64,000 nt of DNA from Salimicrobium album (GTDB taxonomy: Bacteria > Bacillota > Bacilli > Bacillales > Halobacillaceae). Made by a program: the position numbers and the translations under genes. Under the pieces are notes generated by a model that ran no database searches, was not told where the DNA came from, and worked only from the letters and a program-made list of their open reading frames with translations. Location: the NCBI RefSeq assembly GCF_900107115.1, contig NZ_FNOS01000004.1:266023-330022 (forward strand). The letters run 5' to 3'. Below are positions 49,975 to 58,916 of the stretch, one piece after another (the first letter of the stretch is position 1; each line of letters opens with the position of its first letter).

Positions 49975-51037
49975 AGCCGTCCTTCACAGGGTGGAGGTAC
50001 CCATGAAAGCCCCTTTCACTACGGCACACGGAGCGATCGGTTCGCGTGAAGTGATTATCGTGGAAGTGGAAGATGACAAGGGGGAAAGAGGGTATGGCGA
50101 AATTGCCGCTTTTCCGAGCCCCTTCTATACGGAAGAGACCGTAACGACAGCCTGGCATATAGCGAAAGATTTCCTGCTCCCTTCCCTGAATGGGAAGGAC
50201 GCCACCAGGATATTCAGGACCGTACAGGGGCACCCTATGGCGAAAGCCGGTATCGAGCAGGCCCTGTTCGATCTGAAAGCCAAAAGAGAAGGCAGGAGTT
50301 TATCCGAGTATATCGGGGGGACGAGAAAGGAAGTTGCCGCCGGGGGAGTGATCAGTCTCTCCGGTGACCCGAAAAAAGAGCTCCGTACTCTGAAGCAGGC
50401 AGGGTTCCAACGGGCAAAGGTGAAAGTCGAGCGGGGGCGGGAAAAAGAGCAGCTGCAGGCGCTGAGGGAAGAGGACGCCTCGTTTCCGCTTATGATTGAC
50501 GGGAATGGTGCGTACGAGTCCCCGGACGAACTGCTTCCTCTTGATGAATTCAAGCTTCTGATGATTGAACAGCCGTTTCGATCCGGAGACTTCCGGAAGC
50601 ATCGTCATTTACAGAAGAAAATGAACACGCCGATATGTCTCGATGAGTCGATCCGGAGCTTTGAAGATGCTGTCCAGGCGATGGAATTCAAGGCCTGCCG
50701 GATACTCAACGTAAAACTGAGCCGGGTGGGCGGATGGTCCGAAGCCCTGCAAATTCATGACCGGGCAGTAAACGAAGACATGCCTCTCTGGTGCGGAGGT
50801 ATGGTGGAGACCGGCATCGGGAAAGCCCATAGTCTTGCGCTGGCTTCCCTGCCCAATTTCACTCTGCCCGGTGACTTATCCGGATCCGACCGATATTTTG
50901 AGAAAGATATTATAAAAGATCCCATAAGCCTTGAGGGTGGTTTCATACGCGTGCCCGAAGGTCCCGGGATAGGAGTCGAACCGGATTTCGGGTATATGGA
51001 AAGTGTTACGAAAGACAGATGGTTTCAACGATACTGA
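49961..51037 (+). CDS. menC: o-Succinylbenzoate synthase
   Basis: A 358-residue enolase-superfamily enzyme dehydrating SHCHC to o-succinylbenzoate. Catalytic Lys of AKVKVERG (KxK), metal ligands in LMIDGNGAYE (Asp), LMIEQPF (Glu) and CLDESIRSF (Asp), and second Lys in NVKLSRVGG. It belongs to the MenC class 2 / N-acylamino-acid racemase group; members of this group can be promiscuous, but location at the end of the men operon fixes the role. The stop is within the Fur box of the next gene. Confidence 0.94.
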   Translation: MKLNKAVLHRVEVPMKAPFTTAHGAIGSREVIIVEVEDDKGERGYGEIAAFPSPFYTEETVTTAWHIAKDFLLPSLNGKDATRIFRTVQGHPMAKAGIEQALFDLKAKREGRSLSEYIGGTRKEVAAGGVISLSGDPKKELRTLKQAGFQRAKVKVERGREKEQLQALREEDASFPLMIDGNGAYESPDELLPLDEFKLLMIEQPFRSGDFRKHRHLQKKMNTPICLDESIRSFEDAVQAMEFKACRILNVKLSRVGGWSEALQIHDRAVNEDMPLWCGGMVETGIGKAHSLALASLPNFTLPGDLSGSDRYFEKDIIKDPISLEGGFIRVPEGPGIGVEPDFGYMESVTKDRWFQRY

Positions 51038-51049
51038 AAATGATTATCA
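51035..51049. promoter_or_regulatory. Fur box
   Basis: TGAAAATGATTATCA matches the 7-1-7 Fur motif TGATAATNATTATCA at 14 of 15 positions and lies just before the -35 element of the ferric-reductase gene; it overlaps the menC stop codon. Confidence 0.82.
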
Positions 51050-51055
51050 AAATCA

Positions 51056-51084
51056 TTGACACACCTGTAAGTAATTTCTACACT
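51056..51084 (+). promoter_or_regulatory. Sigma-A promoter of the ferric-reductase gene
   Basis: TTGACA (51056-51061), 17-base spacer, TACACT (51079-51084). Confidence 0.8.
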
Positions 51085-51111
51085 TGTAAGTGAATAGAAG
51101 AGGTGAGGAAT

Positions 51112-51888
51112 ATGAGTGAAGAAATGATTACGAGAGAAGAAGAACAGTTTTTGAATGAGCATTTTCGCTTTTTTACGGATCAACATTTGCAGGAACCGGT
51201 TTTGGAAACGGTTCGTGCAACCGATTTGTTATCCCGCGAAGGAATCGAACATGTTTTGAATGACCTGCATCTGTATCTTGATTCACAGTCGTTTCTTACT
51301 ACCGGTTCCCTGCTCGGGAAAAGGTTCGGATATTACGCTGTTACGGTGCCGATTGTAATGATGACGGTGTTTGATAAATTCCCTGACGTTTCCCCCGGGA
51401 ATGTGGAGTACATCCGGATCGATGAGAACCCGAAATGGTTCCCTAAATTCCATCTCAAGAATAAAACGGTATCCGTCCCGGGAGAAGACAGGGAAGAGTG
51501 GATAGTTGAAAATATGAGGCATTTATTCAGAGATTTCCTTCAGCCCGTTCTTTTCCACATTCATAAGACTACGCGTATTTCAAAGAAAGTATTATGGGAA
51601 AATACAGCCATTTATCTGTACTGGTTTTATGAACGCAAACTTCCTGAATGGTATGAAGGAGAGGAACTGGCAGAGAAAAGGAAAGACTTTCGATATATCA
51701 TCGATGAACTGGACGGAGAACCGTTCGGTGAACAGAAAAACCCTTTCACTTACTTCGAGTCTCAGCCCGTATTGCCTTCAGGGGCTAGGGAAAGGAAATG
51801 CTGCTGCCTCTCCTACCGGCTTCACGAAGACAGTACGTTCTGTAAAGTATGTCCCCATCTGAAACAGATGGAGAACATGAAGAAATAG
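51112..51888 (+). CDS. FhuF-like ferric-siderophore reductase
   Basis: A 258-residue cytoplasmic protein of the FhuF group. The C-terminal [2Fe-2S] motif CC-x10-CxxC is present in RKCCCLSYRLHEDSTFCKVC, and GLLGKRFGYY-like and ENTAIYLYWFYE segments fit siderophore-iron reductases. These reduce Fe3+ held by imported siderophores so that iron is released. A Fur box over the promoter agrees with iron-repressed expression. I place the start at ATG 51112 after AGAGGTGAGG. No siderophore importer is adjacent, so it probably serves importers encoded elsewhere. Confidence 0.85.
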   Translation: MSEEMITREEEQFLNEHFRFFTDQHLQEPVLETVRATDLLSREGIEHVLNDLHLYLDSQSFLTTGSLLGKRFGYYAVTVPIVMMTVFDKFPDVSPGNVEYIRIDENPKWFPKFHLKNKTVSVPGEDREEWIVENMRHLFRDFLQPVLFHIHKTTRISKKVLWENTAIYLYWFYERKLPEWYEGEELAEKRKDFRYIIDELDGEPFGEQKNPFTYFESQPVLPSGARERKCCCLSYRLHEDSTFCKVCPHLKQMENMKK

Positions 51889-52027
51889 TTTCTTCCGGAA
51901 GATGCTGCAATGATTTCCGGTACGGCCGGTGGAAAAAAGAAGAAATGAAACATTTGTAATTTTCCCTTCATATGGTACGATTTAATTAGAGTAAAAAGAG
52001 TGTTTTGGAAAAGGCAGTTGATACCAT

Positions 52028-52492
52028 ATGCAAGAGTTCTATGATTATTATAATAATCCTGTGAAATTATCTTTTAAGGACCACCCTTTTTCAAGCGAAC
52101 CGAAGCACGTATGGGTGATTTGCCAATACCGTGGAAAATGGCTGCTGACCGAACACAAGGAACGTGGTCTGGAGTTCCCCGGTGGGAAAGTGGAAGAGGA
52201 GGAGACCGCCTCGGAAGCTGCTGTCAGGGAAGTGAAAGAAGAAACGGGAGGCATCGTCGATCAGCTGCGTTACGTCGGTCAATACTTCGTCAAAGGTAAA
52301 GGTGGCACGATCATCAAAAACGTTTATTTTGCAGAGGTTTTACAGTTGCGGGAAGAAGCCCATTATTTCGAAACGAACGGTCCGGTACTGCTCGAGCAGC
52401 TTCCGGAAGCTTTGCCGAGACAGAAAGAGTACAGTTTTATGATGAAAGATAAAGTGCTCCCGTGCTGCCTGGAAAGAATTGGAACGGTGTAG
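52028..52492 (+). CDS. ytkD: Nudix hydrolase YtkD
   Basis: A 154-residue Nudix enzyme with an intact Nudix box GGKVEEEETASEAAVREVKE then ETGG (G-x5-E-x7-REVxEExG). B. subtilis YtkD hydrolyses nucleoside triphosphates, including oxidised 8-oxo-dGTP, and has a role in mutation avoidance and sporulation. N terminus EFYDYYNNPVKLSF is family-like. It sits next to pckA as in other Bacillaceae. Ribosome site is weak (AAAAGGCAG). Confidence 0.88.
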   Translation: MQEFYDYYNNPVKLSFKDHPFSSEPKHVWVICQYRGKWLLTEHKERGLEFPGGKVEEEETASEAAVREVKEETGGIVDQLRYVGQYFVKGKGGTIIKNVYFAEVLQLREEAHYFETNGPVLLEQLPEALPRQKEYSFMMKDKVLPCCLERIGTV

Positions 52493-52525
52493 CGTAAGAT
52501 GTGTAACTACCAGGGGACTCCCCGG

Positions 52526-52554
52526 GCTGTCGAGAAATTCTCGGCAGCTTTTTT
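52526..52554 (+). terminator. Terminator of ytkD
   Basis: GCTGTCGAGAA and TTCTCGGCAGC flank a single A, followed by six T residues. Confidence 0.85.
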
Positions 52555-52574
52555 GTTAGAAGACCGATAAAAAT

Positions 52575-52611
52575 AAGCATGCAGAGAAATGGAGCGTTTC
52601 TCTGCATGCTT
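52575..52611 (-). terminator. Terminator of pckA
   Basis: A 15-bp perfect stem (AAGCATGCAGAGAAA with its complement), followed on the minus strand by ATTTTTA. Confidence 0.85.
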
Positions 52612-52629
52612 GTTGTCTGTATGACAGTA

Positions 52630-54219
52630 TTAACGTTTGACCGGTCCGGCTGCTGCAATCGTTTCGTCAGCATAAGCGAATTTCTTGAAGTTCTCATGGA
52701 ACTTGGCAGCCAGGCTCTCTGCCTGCGTATCGTAATCACTTTTGTCTTCCCAGGCATTACGCGGAATCATGACTTCCTCCGGAACACCGTCACAGTGAAG
52801 AGGAATGTTAAGGCCGAAGACAGGGTCCTGGTACATTTCCGTGTTTTTGAATTCTCCGTTCAATGCAGCATCCACCATACGTCTCGTATAGGACAGTTTC
52901 ATTCTCTTACCTGTCCCGTAAGCTCCGCCGGTCCAGCCGGTGTTGACGAGGTAGACGTCTGTGTTGAACTCGTCGATTTTCTCACCCAGCATCTTCGCGT
53001 AGACGGAAGGCGGTAACGGGAGGAACGGTGCGCCGAAGCAGGCGGAAAACGTAGCTTCGGGCGTGGTGACGCCCCGCTCTGTCCCTGCGAGTTTACTCGT
53101 ATACCCGCTCAGGAAGTGATACATCGCCTGTTCTTTCGTAAGTTTGCTGATAGGCGGAAGAACTCCGGTAGCATCAGCTGTCAAAAAGATTATTTTATCG
53201 GGATGTCCGGATTTACTTTCCTCAAGAGCATTGTCGATATGATCAAGCGGATAAGCGACACGCGTGTTTTCCGTCAGGGAAGTGTCGGTGAAATCCGGTT
53301 TCCCCGTACCCGGGTTTACAGCTACGTTTTCGAGTACCGCGCCGAATCTGATGGCTCTGTAAATATCAGGTTCCGTTTCAATAGAAAGGTCTTTAGTTTT
53401 GGCATAACAGCCGCCTTCCATATTGAACACGCCCCTATCGGACCAGCCGTGTTCATCGTCACCGATAAGGTAACGGGAAGGGTCGGCGGAAAGAGTCGTT
53501 TTTCCTGTACCGGAGAGTCCGAAGAAGAGAGCGGTTTCTCCCTCCGCGTTCACGTTAGCGGAGCAGTGCATCGGCAATACGTCCTGTTTCGGCAGGAGAT
53601 AGTTCATCACGGAGAAGATCGACTTCTTGATCTCTCCGGCATACTGCGTGCCGCCGATCAGTACTATTCTATGTTTGAATGATACCGTTACGAACACTTC
53701 GGAATTGGTTCCGTCTGTCTCCGGGTCGGCTTTCAGCCCCGGTGCAGAGAGCACTGTGAACGCATTTTCGTGAAGAGGTTCCTCTTCACTCCCGGGTCTT
53801 ATGAACATCTGCCTTGCGAACATATTGTGCCAGGCGTATTCTGTAATCACACGGATTGGCAGACGGTAGTCTTCATCGGCGCCTGCGTAACCCTGGAATA
53901 CGAAACGTTCAGGGAGGTCTTTCAGATATCCGATCACTTTGTGGTAAAGGTGAAGGAATGTTTCTTCCTGCATCGGCTGGTTCACTTTGCCCCAGTCGAC
54001 CTTTTCGGCAGTTTCATCGTCTTTTACAATGAATTTATCGTTCGGGGACCGTCCTGTATATGCTCCGGTTTCTGCCTTTACAGCTCCGGTATCGGTCAGT
54101 GTTCCTTCATTCCTGTTGAGTATGTTTTTCGTAAGGTCCGGAACAGAAAGCTGTACTTGTGTTCCTTCTTCCTCAAGCAGCTCCTCGATGCTTGAACGGT
54201 CGCTTCTGGCATGAATCAT
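52630..54219 (-). CDS. pckA: Phosphoenolpyruvate carboxykinase (ATP)
   Basis: A 529-residue gluconeogenic enzyme converting oxaloacetate and ATP to phosphoenolpyruvate, CO2 and ADP. Substrate-binding [11 protein letters not shown], the P-loop [17 protein letters not shown] and the metal-binding DDEHGW are intact, as is the adenine loop near the C terminus. The ATG 54219 gives the usual Bacillus length; its ribosome site (AAAGGCGGG) is 10-12 bases upstream. A CcpN-like operator overlaps the -10 region (54273-54283), consistent with repression in glucose. Confidence 0.95.
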   Translation of the reverse strand: MIHARSDRSSIEELLEEEGTQVQLSVPDLTKNILNRNEGTLTDTGAVKAETGAYTGRSPNDKFIVKDDETAEKVDWGKVNQPMQEETFLHLYHKVIGYLKDLPERFVFQGYAGADEDYRLPIRVITEYAWHNMFARQMFIRPGSEEEPLHENAFTVLSAPGLKADPETDGTNSEVFVTVSFKHRIVLIGGTQYAGEIKKSIFSVMNYLLPKQDVLPMHCSANVNAEGETALFFGLSGTGKTTLSADPSRYLIGDDEHGWSDRGVFNMEGGCYAKTKDLSIETEPDIYRAIRFGAVLENVAVNPGTGKPDFTDTSLTENTRVAYPLDHIDNALEESKSGHPDKIIFLTADATGVLPPISKLTKEQAMYHFLSGYTSKLAGTERGVTTPEATFSACFGAPFLPLPPSVYAKMLGEKIDEFNTDVYLVNTGWTGGAYGTGKRMKLSYTRRMVDAALNGEFKNTEMYQDPVFGLNIPLHCDGVPEEVMIPRNAWEDKSDYDTQAESLAAKFHENFKKFAYADETIAAAGPVKR

Positions 54220-54272
54220 TTTAAAAACCCGCCTTTCCCTGAAATTCCGCATGTAAGCGATTATTTGTAAAT

Positions 54273-54283
54273 AGTATAACACA
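54273..54283 (-). promoter_or_regulatory. CcpN-like operator at the pckA -10
   Basis: On the minus strand TGTGTTATACT fits the CcpN consensus TRTGHYATAYW (as I recall it) at every position, and contains the -10 TATACT. CcpN represses pckA and gapB during glycolytic growth in B. subtilis. Confidence 0.6.
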
Positions 54284-54369
54284 TTGTCGTTAATAGTCCA
54301 TACTGCAATTCATTTTTTTAAAATCATCTGCAGCTGCTGTATAATCTGGAGAAAAGGAAGGTGAAAAGG

Positions 54370-54747
54370 TTGAAGAAATCGATCGTTCTGTACGATGCCG
54401 CATGTCCTTTGTGCCTTAAAACGAAAAAGTGGGTGAGCCTCCTGGACCGGGAAAATCGACTGCTCTGGCTGTCGCTGCAGAAGCTTACCGAGTATACTTC
54501 TCTTCCCGCTGAAAAAGAAGGACAAATTCGTGAACAATTACATTTATATGATCCTTCGCGCAACGAACATGTAGGGTATGACGCGATCACCTATATATGT
54601 AAGGAGTCGCCGCTGCTTCGCTTCGCCGGAAAGCTGATGGAGTTTCGGACTGCGAGGGCGGTCGGAGTTCCGGTTTACCGATTTATCGCTAATAACAGAT
54701 ACAGAGTGGGAATCCACGATTGTAAAGACGGAAGCTGCTCCATCTAA
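54370..54747 (+). CDS. yuxK: DCC-family thiol-disulfide oxidoreductase-like protein (YuxK)
   Basis: A 125-residue DUF393 protein named for its conserved DxxCxxC: SIVLYDAACPLCLKTKKWV near the N terminus, the CxxC of a probable thioredoxin-like fold. The tail ends with another Cys pair (HDCKDGSCSI). The function is not known in detail. I prefer the TTG 54370, with AAGGAAGGTG 6 bases upstream; GTG 54361 is the alternative. It is divergent from pckA and ends just before the metK leader promoter. Confidence 0.78.
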   Translation: MKKSIVLYDAACPLCLKTKKWVSLLDRENRLLWLSLQKLTEYTSLPAEKEGQIREQLHLYDPSRNEHVGYDAITYICKESPLLRFAGKLMEFRTARAVGVPVYRFIANNRYRVGIHDCKDGSCSI

Positions 54748-54775
54748 TTGACAATCATAGCTGATTTGGTATGAT
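54748..54775 (+). promoter_or_regulatory. Sigma-A promoter of the metK leader
   Basis: TTGACA (54748-54753), 16-base spacer, TATGAT (54770-54775), 20 bases before the riboswitch. TTGACA begins at the yuxK stop. Confidence 0.78.
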
Positions 54776-54793
54776 AAAATGCGAACGGTAACT

Positions 54794-54896
54794 CTCTTAT
54801 CCAGAGTCGGTGGAGGGACAGGCCCGAGGAAACCCGGCAACCTTCTTTTGATATGGTGCTAACCTGACGCAAGAGTACTCTCTTGGACGATAAGAG
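54794..54896 (+). ncRNA. SAM-I (S-box) riboswitch aptamer
   Basis: P1 is CTCTTATC (54794-54801) with GATAAGAG (54889-54896). Conserved S-box parts are present in order: CAGAG..GG.GGAGGGA, GGCCCGAGGAAACCCGGCAACC, then TGGTGCTAACCTGACGCA and the final ACGATAAGAG. It senses S-adenosylmethionine, the product of MetK, and terminates transcription when SAM is plentiful. Confidence 0.96.
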
Positions 54897-54911
54897 CGGA
54901 AGGAAATCATC

Positions 54912-54949
54912 CCTTTCCTCATACGATGAAGGAAAGGTTTTTCTTTTTT
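54912..54949 (+). terminator. SAM riboswitch terminator
   Basis: CCTTTCCTCAT pairs with ATGAAGGAAAGG around ACG, followed by TTTTTCTTTTTT. About 210 bases remain before metK, with no obvious gene, holding an imperfect hairpin (ATTCCGG/CCGGAAT) of unknown role. Confidence 0.92.
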
Positions 54950-55157
54950 AATGAAGGAAATCAAAATTTCTCTTAATAGTATAAACGTTTCCTGAAGGAC
55001 CTTCCTGTTTTCCATGCATGGTTAATGAAGGAATGTAACTGATTCCGGTTTTCAACCCGTGAAAACAGGGGCCGGAATTCGGAAACAGAATGCAGTATAT
55101 TAAAGTATGATGCTGGTAAGAGTGCCGTAATCAGAGTTTAAGGAGGAATCATGTAAC

Positions 55158-56360
55158 ATGGCAGCAAATCGCCGGTTGTTCACATCTGAATCGGTTACGG
55201 AAGGGCATCCCGATAAGATATGTGACCAAATTTCCGATGCAATTCTTGATGAAATACTGAAGGAAGACCCGAATGCCCGGGTGGCCTGTGAGACAATGGT
55301 TACCACAGGACTTGTACTTGTCTCCGGGGAAATCAGTACGACGACATATGTGGATATCCCGCAGGTCGTAAGGCAGACAATTAAAGATATCGGGTACACG
55401 AGGGCGAAGTTCGGATTCGATGCCGATACCTGTGCCGTCCTTACAGCTATTGATGAACAGTCCCCGGATATCGCGGGCGGAGTGGATGAATCTCTGGAAT
55501 CGAGAGAAGGACAGATGAGCGAAGAGGAAATCGACGCAATCGGTGCCGGGGATCAGGGTCTTATGTTCGGATACGCAACAGATGAAACGGATGAACTGAT
55601 GCCTTTGCCGATCTCGCTTGCTCACCAGTTGTCCAAGCGTCTGGCGGACGTGCGGAAAGACGGGACCCTCTCCTACCTGCGTCCGGACGGTAAGACACAG
55701 GTGACTGTGGAATATGACGAGAACAACAACCCGCTCCGGGTCGATACGGTGGTCATCTCTACGCAGCATGCCGAAGAGATTACGCTTGGGCAGATTAAGG
55801 AAGATTTGATGAAGCACGTAATTGTGCCGGTCGTCCCGGAGAAGTTCATGGATGACCAGACGAAGTACATCCTTAACCCTACAGGCCGTTTCGTTATCGG
55901 CGGGCCTCAGGGTGACGCCGGGTTGACAGGACGCAAAATCATCGTTGACACTTACGGCGGCTATGCCAGACACGGAGGAGGGGCCTTCAGCGGCAAGGAC
56001 TCCACTAAAGTGGACCGCTCCGCTGCTTACGCCGCCCGCTACGTTGCAAAAAATATTGTTGCCGCCGGTCTTGCGAAGACGTGTGAAGTCCAGCTCGCAT
56101 ACGCCATCGGGGTAGCCGAACCGGTCTCGATTTCCATCGATACGGACGGTACCGGGGAAGTCACGGAAGCCAGGCTCGTGAAAGCTGTGCGGGAACTTTT
56201 CGATCTACGTCCGGCAGGGATTATCCGCATGCTCGATTTGAAACGTCCTATTTATCGACAGACGGCCGCGTACGGTCACTTCGGCCGCCCGGCGGATCAT
56301 TTCCCCTGGGAAAACGTCGATAAAGTGGATTTGCTGAGAGCTAAAATAAAAGAAGAATAG
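55158..56360 (+). CDS. metK: S-adenosylmethionine synthetase
   Basis: A 400-residue enzyme making SAM from methionine and ATP. N-terminal [20 protein letters not shown] has the catalytic His and Asp; [16 protein letters not shown] and the glycine-rich [20 protein letters not shown] are the standard signatures. Ribosome site AAGGAGGAATC. It is preceded by a SAM riboswitch, giving product feedback, and followed by a strong terminator, so it is a single-gene transcript. Confidence 0.97.
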   Translation: MAANRRLFTSESVTEGHPDKICDQISDAILDEILKEDPNARVACETMVTTGLVLVSGEISTTTYVDIPQVVRQTIKDIGYTRAKFGFDADTCAVLTAIDEQSPDIAGGVDESLESREGQMSEEEIDAIGAGDQGLMFGYATDETDELMPLPISLAHQLSKRLADVRKDGTLSYLRPDGKTQVTVEYDENNNPLRVDTVVISTQHAEEITLGQIKEDLMKHVIVPVVPEKFMDDQTKYILNPTGRFVIGGPQGDAGLTGRKIIVDTYGGYARHGGGAFSGKDSTKVDRSAAYAARYVAKNIVAAGLAKTCEVQLAYAIGVAEPVSISIDTDGTGEVTEARLVKAVRELFDLRPAGIIRMLDLKRPIYRQTAAYGHFGRPADHFPWENVDKVDLLRAKIKEE

Positions 56361-56373
56361 ATAGGCCGCACGT

Positions 56374-56407
56374 ACAAAAATCCGAACGAAAGCGTTCGGA
56401 TTTTTGT
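56374..56407. terminator. Terminator between metK and ytoA
   Basis: ACAAAAATCCGAACG and CGTTCGGATTTTTGT pair perfectly around AAAG; it can serve the convergent ytoA transcript too. Confidence 0.9.
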
Positions 56408-56463
56408 TTATTCCGTTAAATTAGAATAGAAGAAAAATACACGGCCGAGGCCAGAACAAAGAA

Positions 56464-56979
56464 TCATTTCTCTCCGCTGTTTTTATAATACTGTCCTTTT
56501 TCCACGTAGCTCTTACGTATACGATCCAGTTCTTTGAAGTCTTTCTCGGTCAAATCTCTCACTACTTTAGCCGGGCGTCCCACGGCAAGAGTGCGGGGAG
56601 GTATCGTTTTACCCGGAGGAACGAGACTTCCGGCACCGAGAAAAGCTTCTTCACCGATGACGGCGCCGTCGAGTACAATCGATCCCATTCCGACTAAGGC
56701 ATTCTTTTTGATGGTAGCGGAATGAAGCGTAACCTGATGCCCGATGGTGACTCCGTCCTCCAGCGTAAGCGGCATGCCCGGGCTCTGGTGGAGGAGACTG
56801 AGATCCTGTACATTTGTATTATTTCCGATTCTGACAGGAGCGACGTCGCCCCTGATTACGGTTTTGAACCAGATACTCGCATATTCCCCGATCGACACAT
56901 CCCCGGTTATGACAGTGTCTTCAGCCACGTAAGCCGTGTCGGCAATTTCGGGATAGTAACCTTTATATTCGCAAATCAT
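56464..56979 (-). CDS. ytoA: Gamma-carbonic-anhydrase-like hexapeptide protein (YtoA)
   Basis: A 171-residue left-handed beta-helix protein of the gamma-carbonic anhydrase/YrdA group. Hexapeptide repeats run from about 15 to 125. Metal-binding His residues are seen in LLHQSPG, GVTIGHQVTLHSATI, spaced as in YrdA. Activity is uncertain; many relatives are only weak carbonic anhydrases. I start at ATG 56979 since TAAGGAGG then lies 6 bases upstream; the ATG two codons earlier touches the ribosome site. Confidence 0.88.
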   Translation of the reverse strand: MICEYKGYYPEIADTAYVAEDTVITGDVSIGEYASIWFKTVIRGDVAPVRIGNNTNVQDLSLLHQSPGMPLTLEDGVTIGHQVTLHSATIKKNALVGMGSIVLDGAVIGEEAFLGAGSLVPPGKTIPPRTLAVGRPAKVVRDLTEKDFKELDRIRKSYVEKGQYYKNSGEK

Positions 56980-57041
56980 CTTCATCCTCCTTATACTGTA
57001 TATTATAGTAAGTATATCAGAGGAAAACGGAGGTACAAGTG

Positions 57042-57815
57042 ATGCTGAAAGAATACATATCTGTTACGCCAAAAGCCGTAATCGTTGTCGTACACGGGGC
57101 TTTTGAGCACGGGGGACGCTACAGGACACTGGCTGAGAAATTCCAGACAGATGGATACTCGGTGGTCGTCGGAGACCTCCCCGGTCAGGGAGACGACATA
57201 GACAATCGGGGCCATATCCGCAGTTTCCGGCAGTATCTGGATACCATTGAAGGATGGGTGGAGTATGCGAAGGAAGTGGAGGTCCCTGTTTTTCTCCTTG
57301 GTCACAGCATGGGAGGGCTTGCCGTTATCCGGGCGCTGCAGGAAAAATCGCTACCGGTTCAGGGTGTGATTTTATCCTCTCCGGCACTCGGCATAAAGAA
57401 TGGAGCAAGTAAACCGCTTGAGGCGATGGCCAAGGTGATGGACAGGCTTTCACCATCTCTGCTCGTATCATATCCCTACCGTCCCGAAACAGTTACGAGA
57501 AATGAAAATGTGTGGGAGCAGGACAGGAAGGACGACAAAATTTTGCAGAAAGTATCTGTAAGATGGTACAAAGAATTTCAAAGAGCTATCAAAGTCGCTC
57601 GCGACAAACCGTTCAGCGACGTGCCCCTCCTCCTCATGCAGGCAGGAGAGGACAAGATGGTGAACTCTGAAGACACGAAGCGCTGGTTCGATGCACAGAA
57701 TTTGACGGAGAAGGCTTACAAAGAATGGCCGGGCCTTTATCATGAACTGTTCAATGAGCCGGAGTGGGAAGAAGTTTACCGTTACGCTTTAAGTTTTATA
57801 GAAATACACCGTTAA
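57042..57815 (+). CDS. ytpA: YtpA-type lysophospholipase / alpha-beta hydrolase
   Basis: A 257-residue serine hydrolase of the monoglyceride-lipase type. Nucleophile Ser in LLGHSMGGLAVIRAL, oxyanion HGAFEHGG, acid in AGEDKMVNS, His in LYHELFNEPE. B. subtilis YtpA is a phospholipase linked to formation of the lysophospholipid antibiotic bacilysocin. ytpB starts 15 bases after its stop, so they form the conserved ytpAB operon. ATG 57042 follows GGAGG; the GTG one codon earlier is less likely. Confidence 0.87.
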   Translation: MLKEYISVTPKAVIVVVHGAFEHGGRYRTLAEKFQTDGYSVVVGDLPGQGDDIDNRGHIRSFRQYLDTIEGWVEYAKEVEVPVFLLGHSMGGLAVIRALQEKSLPVQGVILSSPALGIKNGASKPLEAMAKVMDRLSPSLLVSYPYRPETVTRNENVWEQDRKDDKILQKVSVRWYKEFQRAIKVARDKPFSDVPLLLMQAGEDKMVNSEDTKRWFDAQNLTEKAYKEWPGLYHELFNEPEWEEVYRYALSFIEIHR

Positions 57816-57830
57816 GAGGAGGATCCAGTT

Positions 57831-58895
57831 TTGGCAAAGCAGGCACCGAAGCAACCGATAGCCCTGATGTATCAGGGGTACAGATTTATATTTCCGGAGG
57901 TTTACCGTCAATTGGAGGCCTGGAAAGAGAGGGCGGCGGATATTCCGGATCCCGAACTGAGATTTCAGGCAACAGACAGTATAGAGAAAAAAGCTTTTCA
58001 CTGTGAGGGAGGCGGGCTTTTCTCCCTGCTATCCGGAGCGCAGTGGAAAGAAACCGTCACTTTCGTAGTGGCATACCAGACCATCTGTGATTACCTGGAT
58101 AATTTATGTGACCAGAGCGAATCCCTGGACCCGAAAGACTTCGAAAGTCTCCACTTTGCGCTGGAAGATGCGGTTCATCCCGATTATGAACACCGTGATT
58201 ATTATGCATTCAGAGAAGAGAAGGAAGACGGGGGATACCTGAGTGAACTCGTTTCCACCTGCCAGGGTGTACTGAGCCGTTTTCCGTTCTATCACCTCGT
58301 TCAGCTGGACGTGGCGGATCTCAGTGCGTTATACGGAGAGTTCCAGGTGCATAAACACGTGAAGGAAGAAGAGAGAGTGGGGCGCATGCAACAGTGGCAT
58401 CAGAGAAATATGTCCAGGGTACCGGATATGCAGTGGTATGATTTTTCAGCCAGCACCGCTTCTACCATGGGAGTATATACGCTCGTCGCCTATGCTGCGG
58501 GGAAACGGGTGAACAGAGAGCTGGTCCGGCGTGTCAGAAACTGTTACTTCCCTTACATGCAGGGGATGCACATACTGCTTGATTACTACATTGACCAGGC
58601 AGAAGACGAAGCGGATGGTGAGATGAACTTCTGTACATATTACCCTTCCAACGAAGCGCTGAAAAAACGTATAGGAGAATTCATGGAGGAGACAGACCGT
58701 AAAATAGCGGAGCTTCCGGATGCCGACTTTCATCAGATGCTCCGCGAAGGTGTCGTGAGCATGTATCTGGCCGACGAGAAAGTTAAGGAGCTTCCCGGCT
58801 CTTCTTCGATGGTGCCATACCTCCTGAATAAGAGCGGGACAAGAAGCTGGTTTTTCTACCTGAATGTTAAAGCTTACCATAAACTGAAAGCCTGA
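57831..58895 (+). CDS. ytpB: YtpB tetraprenyl-beta-curcumene synthase, TTG start
   Basis: A 354-residue DUF2600 enzyme (large terpene synthase). In B. subtilis YtpB cyclises all-E-heptaprenyl diphosphate to tetraprenyl-beta-curcumene, the C35 sesquarterpene precursor of spore terpenes. The acidic metal-binding segment is TICDYLDNLCDQSESLD (about residues 88-104), and a second is YYIDQAEDEADGEMNF. The TTG start at 57831 has GAGGAGG at 57816-57822. No squalene-hopene cyclase-like partner is in this window. The stop codon lies inside the following terminator. Confidence 0.9.
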   Translation: MAKQAPKQPIALMYQGYRFIFPEVYRQLEAWKERAADIPDPELRFQATDSIEKKAFHCEGGGLFSLLSGAQWKETVTFVVAYQTICDYLDNLCDQSESLDPKDFESLHFALEDAVHPDYEHRDYYAFREEKEDGGYLSELVSTCQGVLSRFPFYHLVQLDVADLSALYGEFQVHKHVKEEERVGRMQQWHQRNMSRVPDMQWYDFSASTASTMGVYTLVAYAAGKRVNRELVRRVRNCYFPYMQGMHILLDYYIDQAEDEADGEMNFCTYYPSNEALKKRIGEFMEETDRKIAELPDADFHQMLREGVVSMYLADEKVKELPGSSSMVPYLLNKSGTRSWFFYLNVKAYHKLKA

Positions 58896-58916
58896 CCACA
58901 AAGGTCAGGCTTTTTC
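58889..58916. terminator. Terminator overlapping the stop codons of ytpB and mnmM
   Basis: AAAGCCTGACC pairs with GGTCAGGCTTT around ACAAA, with T runs both ways. The ytpB TGA (58893-58895) and the mnmM TGA (58905-58907) lie in its two arms. Confidence 0.9.
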
